From: JAAYVZ01 sp035403265
Lineage (GTDB): Bacteria > Acidobacteriota > Thermoanaerobaculia > Thermoanaerobaculales > Thermoanaerobaculaceae
NCBI GenBank assembly: GCA_035403265.1
Contig: DAONEV010000001.1
Span: 1-64,000, forward strand
Reading direction: 5' to 3'
Length of the DNA stretch: 64,000 nucleotides
Position numbers and translations under genes: made by a program. Under the pieces are notes generated by a model, which was given only the letters and a program-made list of their open reading frames with translations, ran no database searches and had not been told where the DNA came from. This document shows, in pieces, positions 8,631 to 18,053 of this stretch. Positions within the stretch are counted from its first letter, which is position 1, and every line of letters starts with the position of its first letter.

Positions 8631-9785
8631 ATGGCCATCAGGACCCAACGTCTCAAGAACACCCAGGGCTCCGACGCCGTCACCGTGAACAACTGCGACG
8701 TCACCGGGTTCCCCGGGGTCGACTGGACCACGCAGACCTCGCCGGCCCAGGCTGTTTCCTGGTTCGCGGTGTGCTGGTCCCCGGAGCTCCGGCTCTTCGT
8801 CGCCGTGGGCTCCGTGGCCTCCGGGAACCACGTCATGACATCCCCCGACGGCGCAGCGTGGATGATCCAGACGTCGCCTGATGTGGGGCAGTGGGAATCG
8901 GTGTGCTGGTCCCCGGAGCGCCACCTCTTCGTCGCGGTTCGCAGCACCGGTACCGGGAATCGCTGCATGACGTCGCCAGACGGCGTCGCGTGGACATCCG
9001 TGGCGACCGCGAACGACTCCGCATCGTGGACCGCGGTGACCTGGGCCCCGGAGCTCGGGATCTTCTGCGCCGTGGCCTCCACGGGGCAGGTCATGACATC
9101 TCCGGATGGTGTTGCGTGGACCCCGAGGACCGCTGCCAACAACTACGGCTGGCACAGCGTCTGTTGGTCCCCGGAGCTCCGGCTCTTCGTGGCGGTGTCG
9201 ACGTCCGCTGGGGTCCAAGGCGGCATGACATCTTCGGATGGGATCTCGTGGTCCCCGGTGTCCCTGGCCACGACGAACAGCTCCTGGTTCAGTGTGTGCT
9301 GGTCTCCGGAGCTCCGGCTCTTTGTATCCACCGCGGTCGGCGGCGTCGGGGCCCAGGCCCAGAGCTCACCCGATGGCGTCACCTGGACCGCCAGAACCAT
9401 CAACGCCAACGGAGCCGCCACCGTGGTCTGGGCCCCCGAGGTCCGGTTGTTCTGCGCCGTCAGCGACAACGGCAACGCGACCTGCTTGGCGACATCCCCG
9501 GACGGGATCACCTGGACCACGAGGACCCCCAGCGTCACCACGAATGCGTGGCGTGGACTGTGCTGGTCCCCGGAGCTCAGAATGTTCTGTTCCGTGGGCT
9601 ACACCGGCACCGGGACCCGGGTCATGACCTCCGGGTTCGTACCGGTGCGGCCCGTGGCTCCCGTGGCCAACGGCACCGTGGCGTGTGTTCTCAGTGGCGT
9701 CGGGCCCACGGGGTCACAGTCTGCGATCCAGGGCTGGCTCCGCGTCAACATCAACGGCACTGACCGTTACATCCCGTACTGGTGA
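8631..9785 (+). CDS. Seven-bladed beta-propeller fibre protein (cassette 1, copy 2)
   Basis: 384 residues, starting six bases after the previous stop. Seven WSPE-type repeats are countable (WSPELRLFVAVGS, WSPERHLFVAVRS, WAPELGIFCAVAS, WSPELRLFVAVST, WSPELRLFVSTAV, WAPEVRLFCAVSD, WSPELRMFCSVGY). The conserved N-terminus and the C-terminal tail ending in DRYIPYW are present. Blade cores are nearly invariant while the loops between them differ, as expected for a binding head under diversifying selection. No enzymatic signature (Asp box or catalytic Arg triad of sialidases) is recognisable. Confidence 0.8.
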   Translation: MAIRTQRLKNTQGSDAVTVNNCDVTGFPGVDWTTQTSPAQAVSWFAVCWSPELRLFVAVGSVASGNHVMTSPDGAAWMIQTSPDVGQWESVCWSPERHLFVAVRSTGTGNRCMTSPDGVAWTSVATANDSASWTAVTWAPELGIFCAVASTGQVMTSPDGVAWTPRTAANNYGWHSVCWSPELRLFVAVSTSAGVQGGMTSSDGISWSPVSLATTNSSWFSVCWSPELRLFVSTAVGGVGAQAQSSPDGVTWTARTINANGAATVVWAPEVRLFCAVSDNGNATCLATSPDGITWTTRTPSVTTNAWRGLCWSPELRMFCSVGYTGTGTRVMTSGFVPVRPVAPVANGTVACVLSGVGPTGSQSAIQGWLRVNINGTDRYIPYW

Positions 9786-9788
9786 ACC

Positions 9789-10937
9789 ATGGCTACGAGG
9801 ACCCAGCGCACCAAGAACCAGGCCGGCAGTGACGTCGTCACGATCAACGGGGCCAACGTGGTCTGCAGCGCCGGCGATGCCTGGACTCCGCGGAGCGGGC
9901 TCACGAACACCAAGGCTTGGGTCTCGATCTGCTGGTCCCCAGAGCTCGAGCTGTTCTGCGCCGTGGCCTACGAGAACACCACGAACCCCGTGATGACATC
10001 CCCTGACGGCGTCACTTGGACCCCGAGGACGGTGGGCAGCAACGGTGGCTGGTACAGTGTCTGCTGGGCCCCTGAGATCAGGAAGTTCTGTCTGGTGGCA
10101 CTGGCCTCCGGTGGCGGCGACAACGCGGCGACGTCTTCTGACGGCGTGAACTGGACCACATCTCCCGCGGTAGCCAACAGCTGGCGCGTCGTGTGCTGGT
10201 CCCCGGAGCTCCGGCTCTTCTGTGCCGTGGCCAACGGCGGTTCCAACCGCGTCATGACATCCCCCGACGGTGTCACCTGGACCCCGCAGACCGCGGCCTC
10301 CGTGAGTACCTGGCTCTCGGTGTGCTGGTCCCCGGAGCTCGGCTTGTTCTGCGCCGTGGCGTATCTGGCATCGACATCCACCGCGGTCATGACATCCCCT
10401 GACGGCGTGAACTGGACGAACCGAAGCGTGACCCAGGCCAATGGCTGGTACAGTGTCTGCTGGTCCCCGGAGCTCCGGATGTTCTGCGCCGTGAGCATCG
10501 ACGGTGCCTCTCGCGTCATGACATCCGTCAACGGAACGGACTGGGTCGCGAGAACCGCAGCTGCCGCGAATGAATGGATCGGGGTGTGCTGGTCCCCGGA
10601 GCTCCGGCTCTTCTGTGCCACGGGATCCAGCGGGGTCTCCCGCGTCATGACATCCCCCAACGGGGTCAACTGGACCGGCAGGACTGCTGCAGAGGCGAAT
10701 CAGTGGATCAATGCGTGCTGGTCCCCGAAGCTCCGGATCTTCTGTGCCGTGGCGAACACCGGTACGAATCGCTGCATGACGTCGGGAGTCGACAAGCTCC
10801 AGATCACATCAGCGGCCAACGGGGCTGTCGCGAAGACCTTCACGGCGTCGCAGGGGCCCACGGGGGCCCAGACCGCGGTCCAGGGCTGGCTCCGCATCAA
10901 CGTTGCCGGCGTGGACCGATTCATACCCTACTGGTGA
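9789..10937 (+). CDS. Seven-bladed beta-propeller fibre protein (cassette 1, copy 3)
   Basis: 382 residues, three bases after the previous stop. Seven CW(S/A)PE repeats of about 44 residues are each followed by an MTS(P/V)(D/N)G(V/T)(T/N)W-type turn. The N-terminus (MATRTQRTKNQAGSDVVTIN) and C-terminal tail (GPTGAQTAVQGWLRINVAG) are family features. Propeller blades in this copy favour LFCAVA over LFVAVG. It completes cassette 1 (genes 7285-10937). Confidence 0.8.
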   Translation: MATRTQRTKNQAGSDVVTINGANVVCSAGDAWTPRSGLTNTKAWVSICWSPELELFCAVAYENTTNPVMTSPDGVTWTPRTVGSNGGWYSVCWAPEIRKFCLVALASGGGDNAATSSDGVNWTTSPAVANSWRVVCWSPELRLFCAVANGGSNRVMTSPDGVTWTPQTAASVSTWLSVCWSPELGLFCAVAYLASTSTAVMTSPDGVNWTNRSVTQANGWYSVCWSPELRMFCAVSIDGASRVMTSVNGTDWVARTAAAANEWIGVCWSPELRLFCATGSSGVSRVMTSPNGVNWTGRTAAEANQWINACWSPKLRIFCAVANTGTNRCMTSGVDKLQITSAANGAVAKTFTASQGPTGAQTAVQGWLRINVAGVDRFIPYW

Positions 10938-10947
10938 GCCCGAAGCC

Positions 10948-11763
10948 ATGACCACCACCAACGTCCATCCCCGCCAGCTCGAGCAGGCCGGCGCCGCCGT
11001 CGGCGATCACCTGGCCTGGAGCGGCACCGGCTATGGTCCCGTACCGCCTGGCAGCGGCCCCACGGGGCCCACCGGGATCCAGGGGCCCACGGGCCGCACC
11101 GGGCCAACGGGAGCCACGGGGCCCACGGGGTACACCGGCCGGACCGGGCCCACTGGCAACGCGATGACTGGCCCAACGGGCCCAACGGGGCGCATGGGCC
11201 CCAGCGGTCCCGCCGGTGGCCCCACGGGGCCCACGGGCTCAACGGGCTCAACGGGCCCCACGGGTGCCGCATCCATCATCACGGGTCCGACGGGCTACAC
11301 GGGCCCCAGCGGCGGTCCCACGGGGCCCAGCGGTGCCGGTCCCACGGGCCCCTCGGGTCCCACGGGTTTCACGGGCCGCACGGGTCCCAGTGGCCCCACG
11401 GGCCCCAGCGGTGGCCCCACGGGGCCCAGCGGCGCCACGGGCCCCGCCGGCGGCCCCACGGGTTCGGCGGGCCCAACAGGGTCGACGGGCCCCACCGGAG
11501 CAGCCTCCACGGTGACGGGTCCGACGGGCTACACGGGGCCCCTGGGCACGGGACCGACGGGAACGACTGGTCCCACGGGACACACCGGGTACACCGGCAG
11601 GACTGGCTCGACGGGCCCCACCGGCATCCCGGTTGGTGACGTCTATCTCCGCGGCGATGCCAGCACCGATGGTTCCGTCCGCCTCACCAGCTTTACGGGT
11701 TACCAGGCCAAGATGCAGACCCGGGTCTCCGGGACCTGGGTGGATATCGCGAGCTTCGCATGA
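10948..11763 (+). CDS. Collagen-stalked fibre anchor protein (cassette 2)
   Basis: 271 residues; ATG 10948 is chosen because it restores the anchor sequence TNVHPRQLEQAGAAVGDHLAW seen in the genes at 3425 and 7285. Residues about 34 to 230 are GPTG/GPSG collagen-like repeats. The C-terminus (VYLRGDASTDGSVRLTSFTG...GTWVDIASFA) is the same module that ends the 76-residue protein at 7285. It is therefore that short anchor with a long collagen stalk inserted, or the reverse by deletion. It leads cassette 2 and its stop overlaps the next ATG (ATGA). Confidence 0.8.
   Translation: MTTTNVHPRQLEQAGAAVGDHLAWSGTGYGPVPPGSGPTGPTGIQGPTGRTGPTGATGPTGYTGRTGPTGNAMTGPTGPTGRMGPSGPAGGPTGPTGSTGSTGPTGAASIITGPTGYTGPSGGPTGPSGAGPTGPSGPTGFTGRTGPSGPTGPSGGPTGPSGATGPAGGPTGSAGPTGSTGPTGAASTVTGPTGYTGPLGTGPTGTTGPTGHTGYTGRTGSTGPTGIPVGDVYLRGDASTDGSVRLTSFTGYQAKMQTRVSGTWVDIASFA
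11049..11630 (+). repeat. Collagen-like GPTG/GPSG repeat tract
   Basis: In-frame tract of Gly-Pro-Thr/Ser triplets inside the cassette 2 anchor gene. It has few GAASTVT-type interruptions (positions about 11260-11285 and 11500-11525). It is high in G+C and repetitive, so copy number may vary between strains or be mis-assembled. Confidence 0.8.
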
Positions 11764-12947
11764 CGCTGATTGTCTCGTCGGCGAGCGAGCTCCGGAACGC
11801 CGAGGGCACCTCAGTCGTCACGGTTAATGACTGCGACGTGAAGAGCTGCGCTGGCGCAGCCTGGTCCACGATCGCGCCGCCGAACACGAATCCATGGTAC
11901 GGGATCTGCTGGTCCCCGGAGCTCCGGCTCTTCGTGGCAGTGGGTTCCACCGGCACCAACAACCGCGTCATGACATCCCCGGATGGCGTGACCTGGACCC
12001 AGCGGACCTCAGCAGCCGACAACACCTGGAACGCGGTGTGTTGGTCCCCGGAGCTCCGTGTCTTCGTGGCTGTCGCCGGATCCGGTACCGGGAACCGGGT
12101 CATGACTTCCTCGAACGGGACATCATGGACTACGCAGACCTCGGCAGCGAACTATGCCTGGGTCAGTGTGTGCTGGTCTCAGGAGCTCATGCTCTTCGTC
12201 GCCGTGAGCAGCAGCGCCGTGGCCAACGGGATCATGACGTCGCCTGATGGTCGCAACTGGACCCTGCAGACCGCAGCAGCGAACCGACCCTGGCAAAGTG
12301 TGTGTTGGTCCCCGGAGCTCCGACTCTTCGTGGCAGTCGCAGGGGCGGGATCCCTGAACAACCTGATGTACTCCTCGAACGGGACCGCGTGGTCCCTTGG
12401 CTCCACCTCCTTTGATCGCAACTGGACCGCGGTCTGCTGGTCCCCGGAGCTCCGCCTGTTCTGTGCTGTGTCTCAGACCGGTGCCTCGGCTCGATGCATC
12501 ACGTCTCCCGACGGGACCACCTGGACCGCTCAAACGATCCCATTGGCGTATTGGTACGCGATCTGCTGGAGCCCTGAGCTTCGACTCTTCGTGGCTGTGG
12601 CGGCGTCGGGGAGCGGCGACAGCGGCGGCGTCGATCGCATGGCGACGTCTCCAGATGGCGTCTTCTGGACTCAGCGGAGCGCCGCGCTGGGGTACTTCTG
12701 GTACAGTGTCTGCTGGTCCCCGGAGCTCCGGATGTTCGCCATGGTGGCCGGCGGTGGCACCGGTGGCGGCGAGCAGTGGATCGGGACCTCGAAGATCGGT
12801 GCGGAGCTCCGTGTCAGCGCGGTTGCCAACGGAGCCTCGGCGCTGACCTTCACCGCCAACGCGGGCCCCACCGGAGCCAACACCGTGCCCGCGAGCTGGC
12901 TTCGCATCAACGTCAACGGGACGGATCGCTTCGTCCCGACTTGGTAG
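11760..12947 (+). CDS. Seven-bladed beta-propeller fibre protein (cassette 2, copy 1)
   Basis: 395 residues, start overlapping the upstream stop. The N-terminus (TLIVSSASELRNAEGTSVVTVNDCDV) is a variant of the family start. Seven WSPE/WSQE repeats are visible and the last blade is WSPELRMFAMVAG. It ends GPTGANTVPASWLRINVNGTDRFVPTW. The coupling to a stalk protein repeats the arrangement at 7285-8624, which argues that the two cassettes arose by duplication. Confidence 0.8.
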   Translation: MTLIVSSASELRNAEGTSVVTVNDCDVKSCAGAAWSTIAPPNTNPWYGICWSPELRLFVAVGSTGTNNRVMTSPDGVTWTQRTSAADNTWNAVCWSPELRVFVAVAGSGTGNRVMTSSNGTSWTTQTSAANYAWVSVCWSQELMLFVAVSSSAVANGIMTSPDGRNWTLQTAAANRPWQSVCWSPELRLFVAVAGAGSLNNLMYSSNGTAWSLGSTSFDRNWTAVCWSPELRLFCAVSQTGASARCITSPDGTTWTAQTIPLAYWYAICWSPELRLFVAVAASGSGDSGGVDRMATSPDGVFWTQRSAALGYFWYSVCWSPELRMFAMVAGGGTGGGEQWIGTSKIGAELRVSAVANGASALTFTANAGPTGANTVPASWLRINVNGTDRFVPTW

Positions 12948-12955
12948 GAGAACCG

Positions 12956-14092
12956 ATGCGGCTTGGAATCAGTTCAGCTGCAGCCGCTCAGAACGCTGAA
13001 GGCAGCGCGGTTGCTACAATCAACGGGTGCGGGGTCACGCACACCGCGGGGATCACTTGGGTCTCGAGGTCGGCGGGTGTGACGAACGTCTGGTACGCGA
13101 TCTGCTGGTCCCCGGAGCTCCGGAGGTTCGTAGGCGTCGGCGCGGCCGGCAACGAGGTCACGACGTCGCAAGATGGCGTGAGCTGGGTCCCGGTTTCAGT
13201 GGGATCAGCCAACGACTGGGTCAGTGTGTGCTGGGCGCCCGAGATCCGACTGTTCTGTGCCGTGGCGTCGACCGGAACCAACCGCGCCATGACATCCTCG
13301 AATGGGACCTCGTGGACCCCGCAGACCCCAGCGGCCAACGCGTGGCAAAGCGTGTGCTGGTCTCCGGCGCTTCGGCTGTTCTGCGCCGTGAGCGCCGACG
13401 GGACAAGTCGCGTCGCGACATCTCCTGACGGCGTCACATGGACGCCACGAACGGCAGCCCAGGCGAACAGCTGGGCCAGTGTGTGCTGGTCGCCAGAACT
13501 CCGGATCTTCTGCGCCGTAAGCTCTGATGGAACCAACCGCGTCATGACATCCTCGGATGGTGCCTCGTGGACCCCGAGGACCTCCACAGCAGACAGCTAC
13601 TGGACCAGTGTGTGCTGGTCGCCAGAGCTCAGATTGTTCTGCGCCGTGAGCAGCTTCGGTACCAACACCGTGATGACGTCGCCGGATGGCATCACCTGGA
13701 CTCCGCAGGGGTCAGCGACGTATACGTGGCGGTCGGTGTGCTGGGCGCCAGAGCTTCGGCTGTTCTGCGCGGTGCGTGATACCTGGCCCAGTCGGGTCAT
13801 GACGTCTCCCGACGGCGTTACGTGGACTCTGAGGACCGAGATCCAATACAACTCGTGGAATGGGGTCTGCTGGTCCCCGGAGCTCAAGATGTTCGCGGCT
13901 GTCAGCCGCGACGGTTCGTTCAGGATCATGACCAGTAAGGTGACCGACAAGATTCAGAACATGGGCGCCGTGGCCAATGGAACCGTGGCAGCCGTGCTGA
14001 ACTCTTCCGGCCCCACGGGTGCCAACACAGCGATCCAGGGCTGGCTCCGCGTCAACATCAACGGCACTGACCGTTACATCCCGTACTGGTGA
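12956..14092 (+). CDS. Seven-bladed beta-propeller fibre protein (cassette 2, copy 2)
   Basis: 378 residues; ATG 12956 is chosen because AGGAGAA lies just upstream and the product (MRLGISSAAAAQNAEGSAVATIN) aligns with its paralogues. Seven WSPE/WAPE repeats and the family C-terminal tail (GPTGANTAIQGWLRVNINGTDR) are present. The last 60 bases are nearly identical to the end of the gene at 8631, evidence of recent duplication or gene conversion. Confidence 0.8.
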   Translation: MRLGISSAAAAQNAEGSAVATINGCGVTHTAGITWVSRSAGVTNVWYAICWSPELRRFVGVGAAGNEVTTSQDGVSWVPVSVGSANDWVSVCWAPEIRLFCAVASTGTNRAMTSSNGTSWTPQTPAANAWQSVCWSPALRLFCAVSADGTSRVATSPDGVTWTPRTAAQANSWASVCWSPELRIFCAVSSDGTNRVMTSSDGASWTPRTSTADSYWTSVCWSPELRLFCAVSSFGTNTVMTSPDGITWTPQGSATYTWRSVCWAPELRLFCAVRDTWPSRVMTSPDGVTWTLRTEIQYNSWNGVCWSPELKMFAAVSRDGSFRIMTSKVTDKIQNMGAVANGTVAAVLNSSGPTGANTAIQGWLRVNINGTDRYIPYW

Positions 14093-14095
14093 ACC

Positions 14096-15256
14096 ATGGC
14101 AGTTCAGACCCGTAGTGCAGCTGACTTCCGAACCGCCGAAGGCAGCGACGTCGTCACGATTAATCGATGCTCCGTGGTGTGCACTGCGGGAGAAGCCTGG
14201 ACCGCAAGAACAGCCCCGGTGACGGCGAACTGGACCGCGGTCTGCTGGTCCCCGGAGCTCCGGCTCTTCGTGGCAGTCGCCGACCTGACCTTCGTGAACA
14301 CCGTGATGACATCTCCGGATGGAGTCACCTGGACACAGCGTGCAGCGGCGAACGCCACCGTGGCCTGGCGCAGCGTGTGCTGGTCTCCTGAACTCGGTCT
14401 CTTCGTTGCCGTAGGAGACGGCGGCTCCGACGCGAATCGCATCATGACCTCGTCCAACGGAACCGCGTGGACGCAGCGCACGGCCCCTGCATCGAACAAC
14501 GGATTCACGGCGGTCTGCTGGAGCCCGCAGCTGCATCGTTTCGTAGCGATGTGTGCCGGTGTCAGCGGGGCCATTGCCCGGCTGGCGATTTCATCCGATG
14601 GGATCACCTGGAATGGATATGCCGGTGGTTCCGAGCCGCAGTCCGGTGTGTCGATCTGCTGGTCACCGGAGCTCGCTGGGTTCGTGTGCATCTCGAACAC
14701 GGATGGCAAGGTGTACTGGTCCGATAACGGAACGGCGTGGGGGTACTCCACTCAGACGGTGCGGAGCTGGCGGTCGGTATGCTGGTCTCCGGCGCTTCGG
14801 TTGTTCTGCGCGGTGTGCGACGACGGAACATCCTCTGACGTCATGACGTCACCAGATGGTGCGACCTGGACGCTGCGGACGACTCCGTCAAGCAAGACCT
14901 GGAAGACGGTGTGCTGGTCCCCGGAGCTCCGGCTTTTCATCGCAGGGGCAGTCACCGGAATCGGCAACGACATCATGACATCCCCGGACGGCATAACGTG
15001 GAGGTCGGTGAGCCCCGCTGGCACCTACGGTGCGATCTGCTGGTCCCCTGAGCTTCGGCAGTTCTGTTCTGTGACGACCAACGGTGGTGGCGCCATTCAC
15101 ACCTCTACGGTCGACAAGCTCCAGATCAGCGAGGTGATTGCGGGGTCCGTTGCCACCGTGGTCTCTGCGGTTCGCCCCGCAGCGGCGAACCAGAACATCC
15201 AGGGCTGGCTCCGTCTCAACGTCAACGGCGTGGATCGCTTCGTACCGTATTGGTGA
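14096..15256 (+). CDS. Seven-bladed beta-propeller fibre protein (cassette 2, copy 3)
   Basis: 386 residues, starting three bases after the previous stop. It is the most divergent copy: blades 3 and 4 are WSPQLHRFVAMCA and WSPELAGFVCISN. It still has seven blades and the tail IQGWLRLNVNGVDRFVPYW. It is the last gene before a perfect 10-bp hairpin, so the fibre operon probably ends here. Confidence 0.8.
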   Translation: MAVQTRSAADFRTAEGSDVVTINRCSVVCTAGEAWTARTAPVTANWTAVCWSPELRLFVAVADLTFVNTVMTSPDGVTWTQRAAANATVAWRSVCWSPELGLFVAVGDGGSDANRIMTSSNGTAWTQRTAPASNNGFTAVCWSPQLHRFVAMCAGVSGAIARLAISSDGITWNGYAGGSEPQSGVSICWSPELAGFVCISNTDGKVYWSDNGTAWGYSTQTVRSWRSVCWSPALRLFCAVCDDGTSSDVMTSPDGATWTLRTTPSSKTWKTVCWSPELRLFIAGAVTGIGNDIMTSPDGITWRSVSPAGTYGAICWSPELRQFCSVTTNGGGAIHTSTVDKLQISEVIAGSVATVVSAVRPAAANQNIQGWLRLNVNGVDRFVPYW

Positions 15257-15279
15257 ACGGTCTCCCAGCGGAGACCGTT
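15256..15279 (+). terminator. Perfect 10-bp hairpin (18-base element, copy 2), probable operon terminator
   Basis: AACGGTCTCC and GGAGACCGTT pair perfectly around a CAGC loop directly after the stop codon at 15254. Only a short TTCC follows, so it is not a textbook U-tract terminator. A promoter begins ten bases further on, which fits an operon boundary. The central 18 bases recur at 3401 and, in reverse orientation, at 32409. Confidence 0.65.
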
Positions 15280-15288
15280 CCTCGTCGG

Positions 15289-15316
15289 TGGACTGGCCCC
15301 GGGGCAGGGCTACGCT
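15289..15316 (+). promoter_or_regulatory. Sigma70-like promoter, leaderless
   Basis: TGGACT-N16-TACGCT. The -10 hexamer ends nine bases before the ATG at 15326, so the transcript would start at or next to the start codon. No Shine-Dalgarno sequence is visible. Spacing and -10 form match the promoters at 23523, 31204, 32431 and 51632. Confidence 0.55.
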
Positions 15317-15325
15317 TCGGGCTCA

Positions 15326-18045
15326 ATGGCGCAGCCGATCATCACGACGCGGTCCGGGGGCTCCGGGGGTACCCCGGCGCCATGTGGCCCGCCAGCTGCG
15401 CCGGTGCCCGTGCTGGCTCCGGCGCAGCCGTGCCCCGCGGCTCCCGCGAATCCGCTGCAGCCCGGGCCTGGCGGTTCCCACCTCCCGAGTCGACCCGGAG
15501 TCCCCAGCGGAACCGGCCCCACGGGGCCAGCGGGCCCCACCGGCGCCGGGCCATCCGTGGATCCCGAGATCGTGCGGTCCGTGGTCAACACGGGCTCCTC
15601 GGGGCTCCTGTTCTGCAACGGGATCCAGGTCAACGCTTCGGTTCAGACCTGCTTCGATCTCGGCGCCGGCGCCGGGGTCATCGTAGACAACTCGGATCCG
15701 ATGCATCCCCGCCAGGTCACCGTGACCTGGGGGCCCCGGCTCTGTGTCGTGGATCCCTATGTCCTCACCGAGGACACCACCTATGTCTACCTGGACATCG
15801 ATGGCAACTTCGTCTTCCTGAACACCGTGGCGACCCCGGCGGAGCGTCGCGCCCTGATCTCGATCGGCTGGCTCGACCACGTCGGCCGGGATGTCATCGA
15901 GACCGCGCAGCTCGAGCCGGATCCCGTCATTGAGGTCCATGCCCAGCTCACGGACTTCTGGGAGGCCCTGGGCCCCTTCAACGTCTACGGCAACGTCTTC
16001 GAGGCTGCGGGAGCCCTGGCGCTGCGGCGCACCGCGGGCTCCACGTTCGACAACGGCGGCGGCTACCACGAGGATCGCCGGAACCCGGATCTCGTCGATA
16101 CCCCCGAGGAAGTCCCTGCTGCGCTGTACATGACATATCGCGATGGCACCGGGACCTGGGTGAACCCCACGGTCCCCGTGGTCGTCGTGGATCCGAATCG
16201 TTACGACAACGGCACCGGGACCCTGCAGCTCGTTCCCGTGGGCGGCTGGACCATCCAGCCCATTGCGTTCTATTCCCTGACCGGAGTCAACGACGTCCAG
16301 TACGGTCAGGTCGTCTATCCCAGCCTGGCTGCGGCGCGCAGCGCGCTCCATGAAGCCATCGAGGTCAACCCCTACAACGCCTACGACACCTTCAGGGCGT
16401 GGCTCATTGTACGGCAGGGCGCCTCGGATCTCACGGACTCCTCGACCGCGGTCCTGATCCCGGCACCCCGGATCAGCATGGGCGAGCTCGCCGACGGCCG
16501 TGCCGCCGGCGGTGAAGTCAACACAGCCAGCAACGCCGGGACCACTGGTGCCAGCTTGGTCATGCCCAAGGTCGGTGTCGATCTCCCGTTCCGCGGGATC
16601 CGAGCCGGGCCCAGCGGGAACGTCGAGATCACCGAGGACCCTGTCACGAACANNNNNNNNNNNNNNNNNNNNNNNNNNNNNNNNNNNNNNNNNNNNNNNN
16701 NNNNNNNNNNNNNNNNNNNNNNNNNNNNNNNNNNNNNNNNNNNNNNNNNNNNATCCGAGCCGGGCCCAGCGGGAACGTCGAGATCACCGAGGACCCTGTC
16801 ACGAACACCGTGGTCGTTGAGGTCACCGTGGCTACGGGACCAACGGGGCACACGGGTCCCGTGGGCGCTGCATCCACGGTGACGGGACCTACGGGGTCCC
16901 CGGGTTACATCGGCAACGACGGCGCCACGGGCCCCAGCGGCCCCCTGGGCCCCACGGGGCACACCGGTCCCGCGTCAGTTGTCACGGGCCCCACGGGGTC
17001 CACTGGGGCCGCGTCGACCGTCACGGGCCCAACTGGCCCAACTGGTGCCGCGAGCACCGTCACGGGGCCCAGTGGTGCCGCATCCACAGTCACGGGCCCC
17101 ACGGGCCCCAGCGGGGTCGCCGGCCCCACAGGTGCCGCCTCGATCGTCACAGGCCCCAGTGGCCCAGCTGGCGCCGCTTCAACGGTGACGGGACCCAGCG
17201 GTCCCACCGGTGCTGCTTCGACCGTTACGGGACCAACGGGCTACACCGGCAGAACGGGCCCCACGGGTGCCGGCGCCACGGGGCCCACGGGGGCGCCGAG
17301 CACCGTCACTGGCCCAACGGGCCCCAGTGGGGTCGGTCCCACGGGCCCCAGCGGCCCCACGGGCGCCGCGAGCACCGTCACGGGCCCCACGGGCGCCGCT
17401 TCGACCGTCACGGGGCCCAGCGGCCTCACGGGGCCCACTGGCGCTGCAAGCACGGTCACGGGGCCCACGGGTTCAGCCGGGGCCACAGGCGCCACGGGGC
17501 CGGCCGGAGCCGCTTCCACGGTGACTGGACCCAGTGGGCCCAGTGGTGCCGCTTCCACGGTCACGGGGCCCACGGGGTTCACGGGGCCCAGCGGCGCTGC
17601 AAGCACCGTCACAGGGCCCACTGGAGCCGCCTCGACGGTCACGGGGCCCACGGGATTCACGGGGCCCAGCGGCCCCACGGGTCCGCTCGGAACTGGACCC
17701 ACGGGTGCCGCGTCGGTCATCACGGGTCCCACGGGCCCCGGCGGCGGTGCCACGGGGCCCACGGGCCCATCTGGTGGACCCACGGGCAGCACCGGTGCCA
17801 CGGGTGCCGGTGCCACGGGTCCCACGGGGCCCAGTGGTGGCGGTGCCGCGCCTGCGGTCGACGCCACCTTCGCCTACGACGCCGAGGATCGCATGATCCT
17901 GATGTCGACGTCGCTGGGGACCAAGGCGTTCAGCTATGACTCCGGCACCGGCCTCATGGCTGGTATCACGGGGACCGGAGCCTATCCTTCCAAAGCGTTC
18001 ACCTACGACGGTGACGGCAAGCTCACCGGCGTCACGGTCCTGTAG
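15326..18045 (+). CDS. Large collagen-like virion/fibre protein (interrupted by a false assembly gap)
   Basis: The 100-N run at 16653-16752 is flanked by an exact 55-base duplicate; removing 155 bases leaves one 854-residue frame. The N-terminus is proline-rich (residues 1-70). Residues about 75-450 form a globular region (VDPEIVRSVVNTGSSGLLFCNG...) of unrecognised fold, ending ITEDPVTNTVVVEVTVATGPTG. About residues 453-790 are collagen-like repeats with many GAASTVT breaks. The C-terminus (TFAYDAEDRMILMSTS, then KAFTYDGDGKLTGVTVL) resembles YD/RHS-type repeats. Probably a fibrous virion decoration or long tail fibre; the role is inferred. It has its own leaderless promoter. Confidence 0.8.
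16653..16752. other. False assembly gap (100 N) with 55-base flanking duplicate
   Basis: Bases 16598-16652 and 16753-16807 are identical (start atccgagccg, end gtcacgaaca). A k-mer-length overlap bridged by a fixed 100 N means the contig ends actually join. Collapsing them keeps the reading frame of the gene at 15326. Confidence 0.93.
16831..17845 (+). repeat. Long collagen-like repeat tract
   Basis: About 340 codons of GPTG/GPSG triplets with more than a dozen GAASTVT insertions, inside the gene at 15326. The longest such tract in the window. Confidence 0.85.
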
Positions 18046-18053
18046 AGGGAGAC

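Noticed and set aside
7285..15256. Diversity-generating retroelement acting on the propeller genes
   Set aside because: No reverse transcriptase, template repeat or initiation-site sequence could be found in the window.
16810..18045. Independent collagen-like gene with GTG start at 16810
   Set aside because: Collapsing the false gap makes this frame continuous with the gene starting at 15326.
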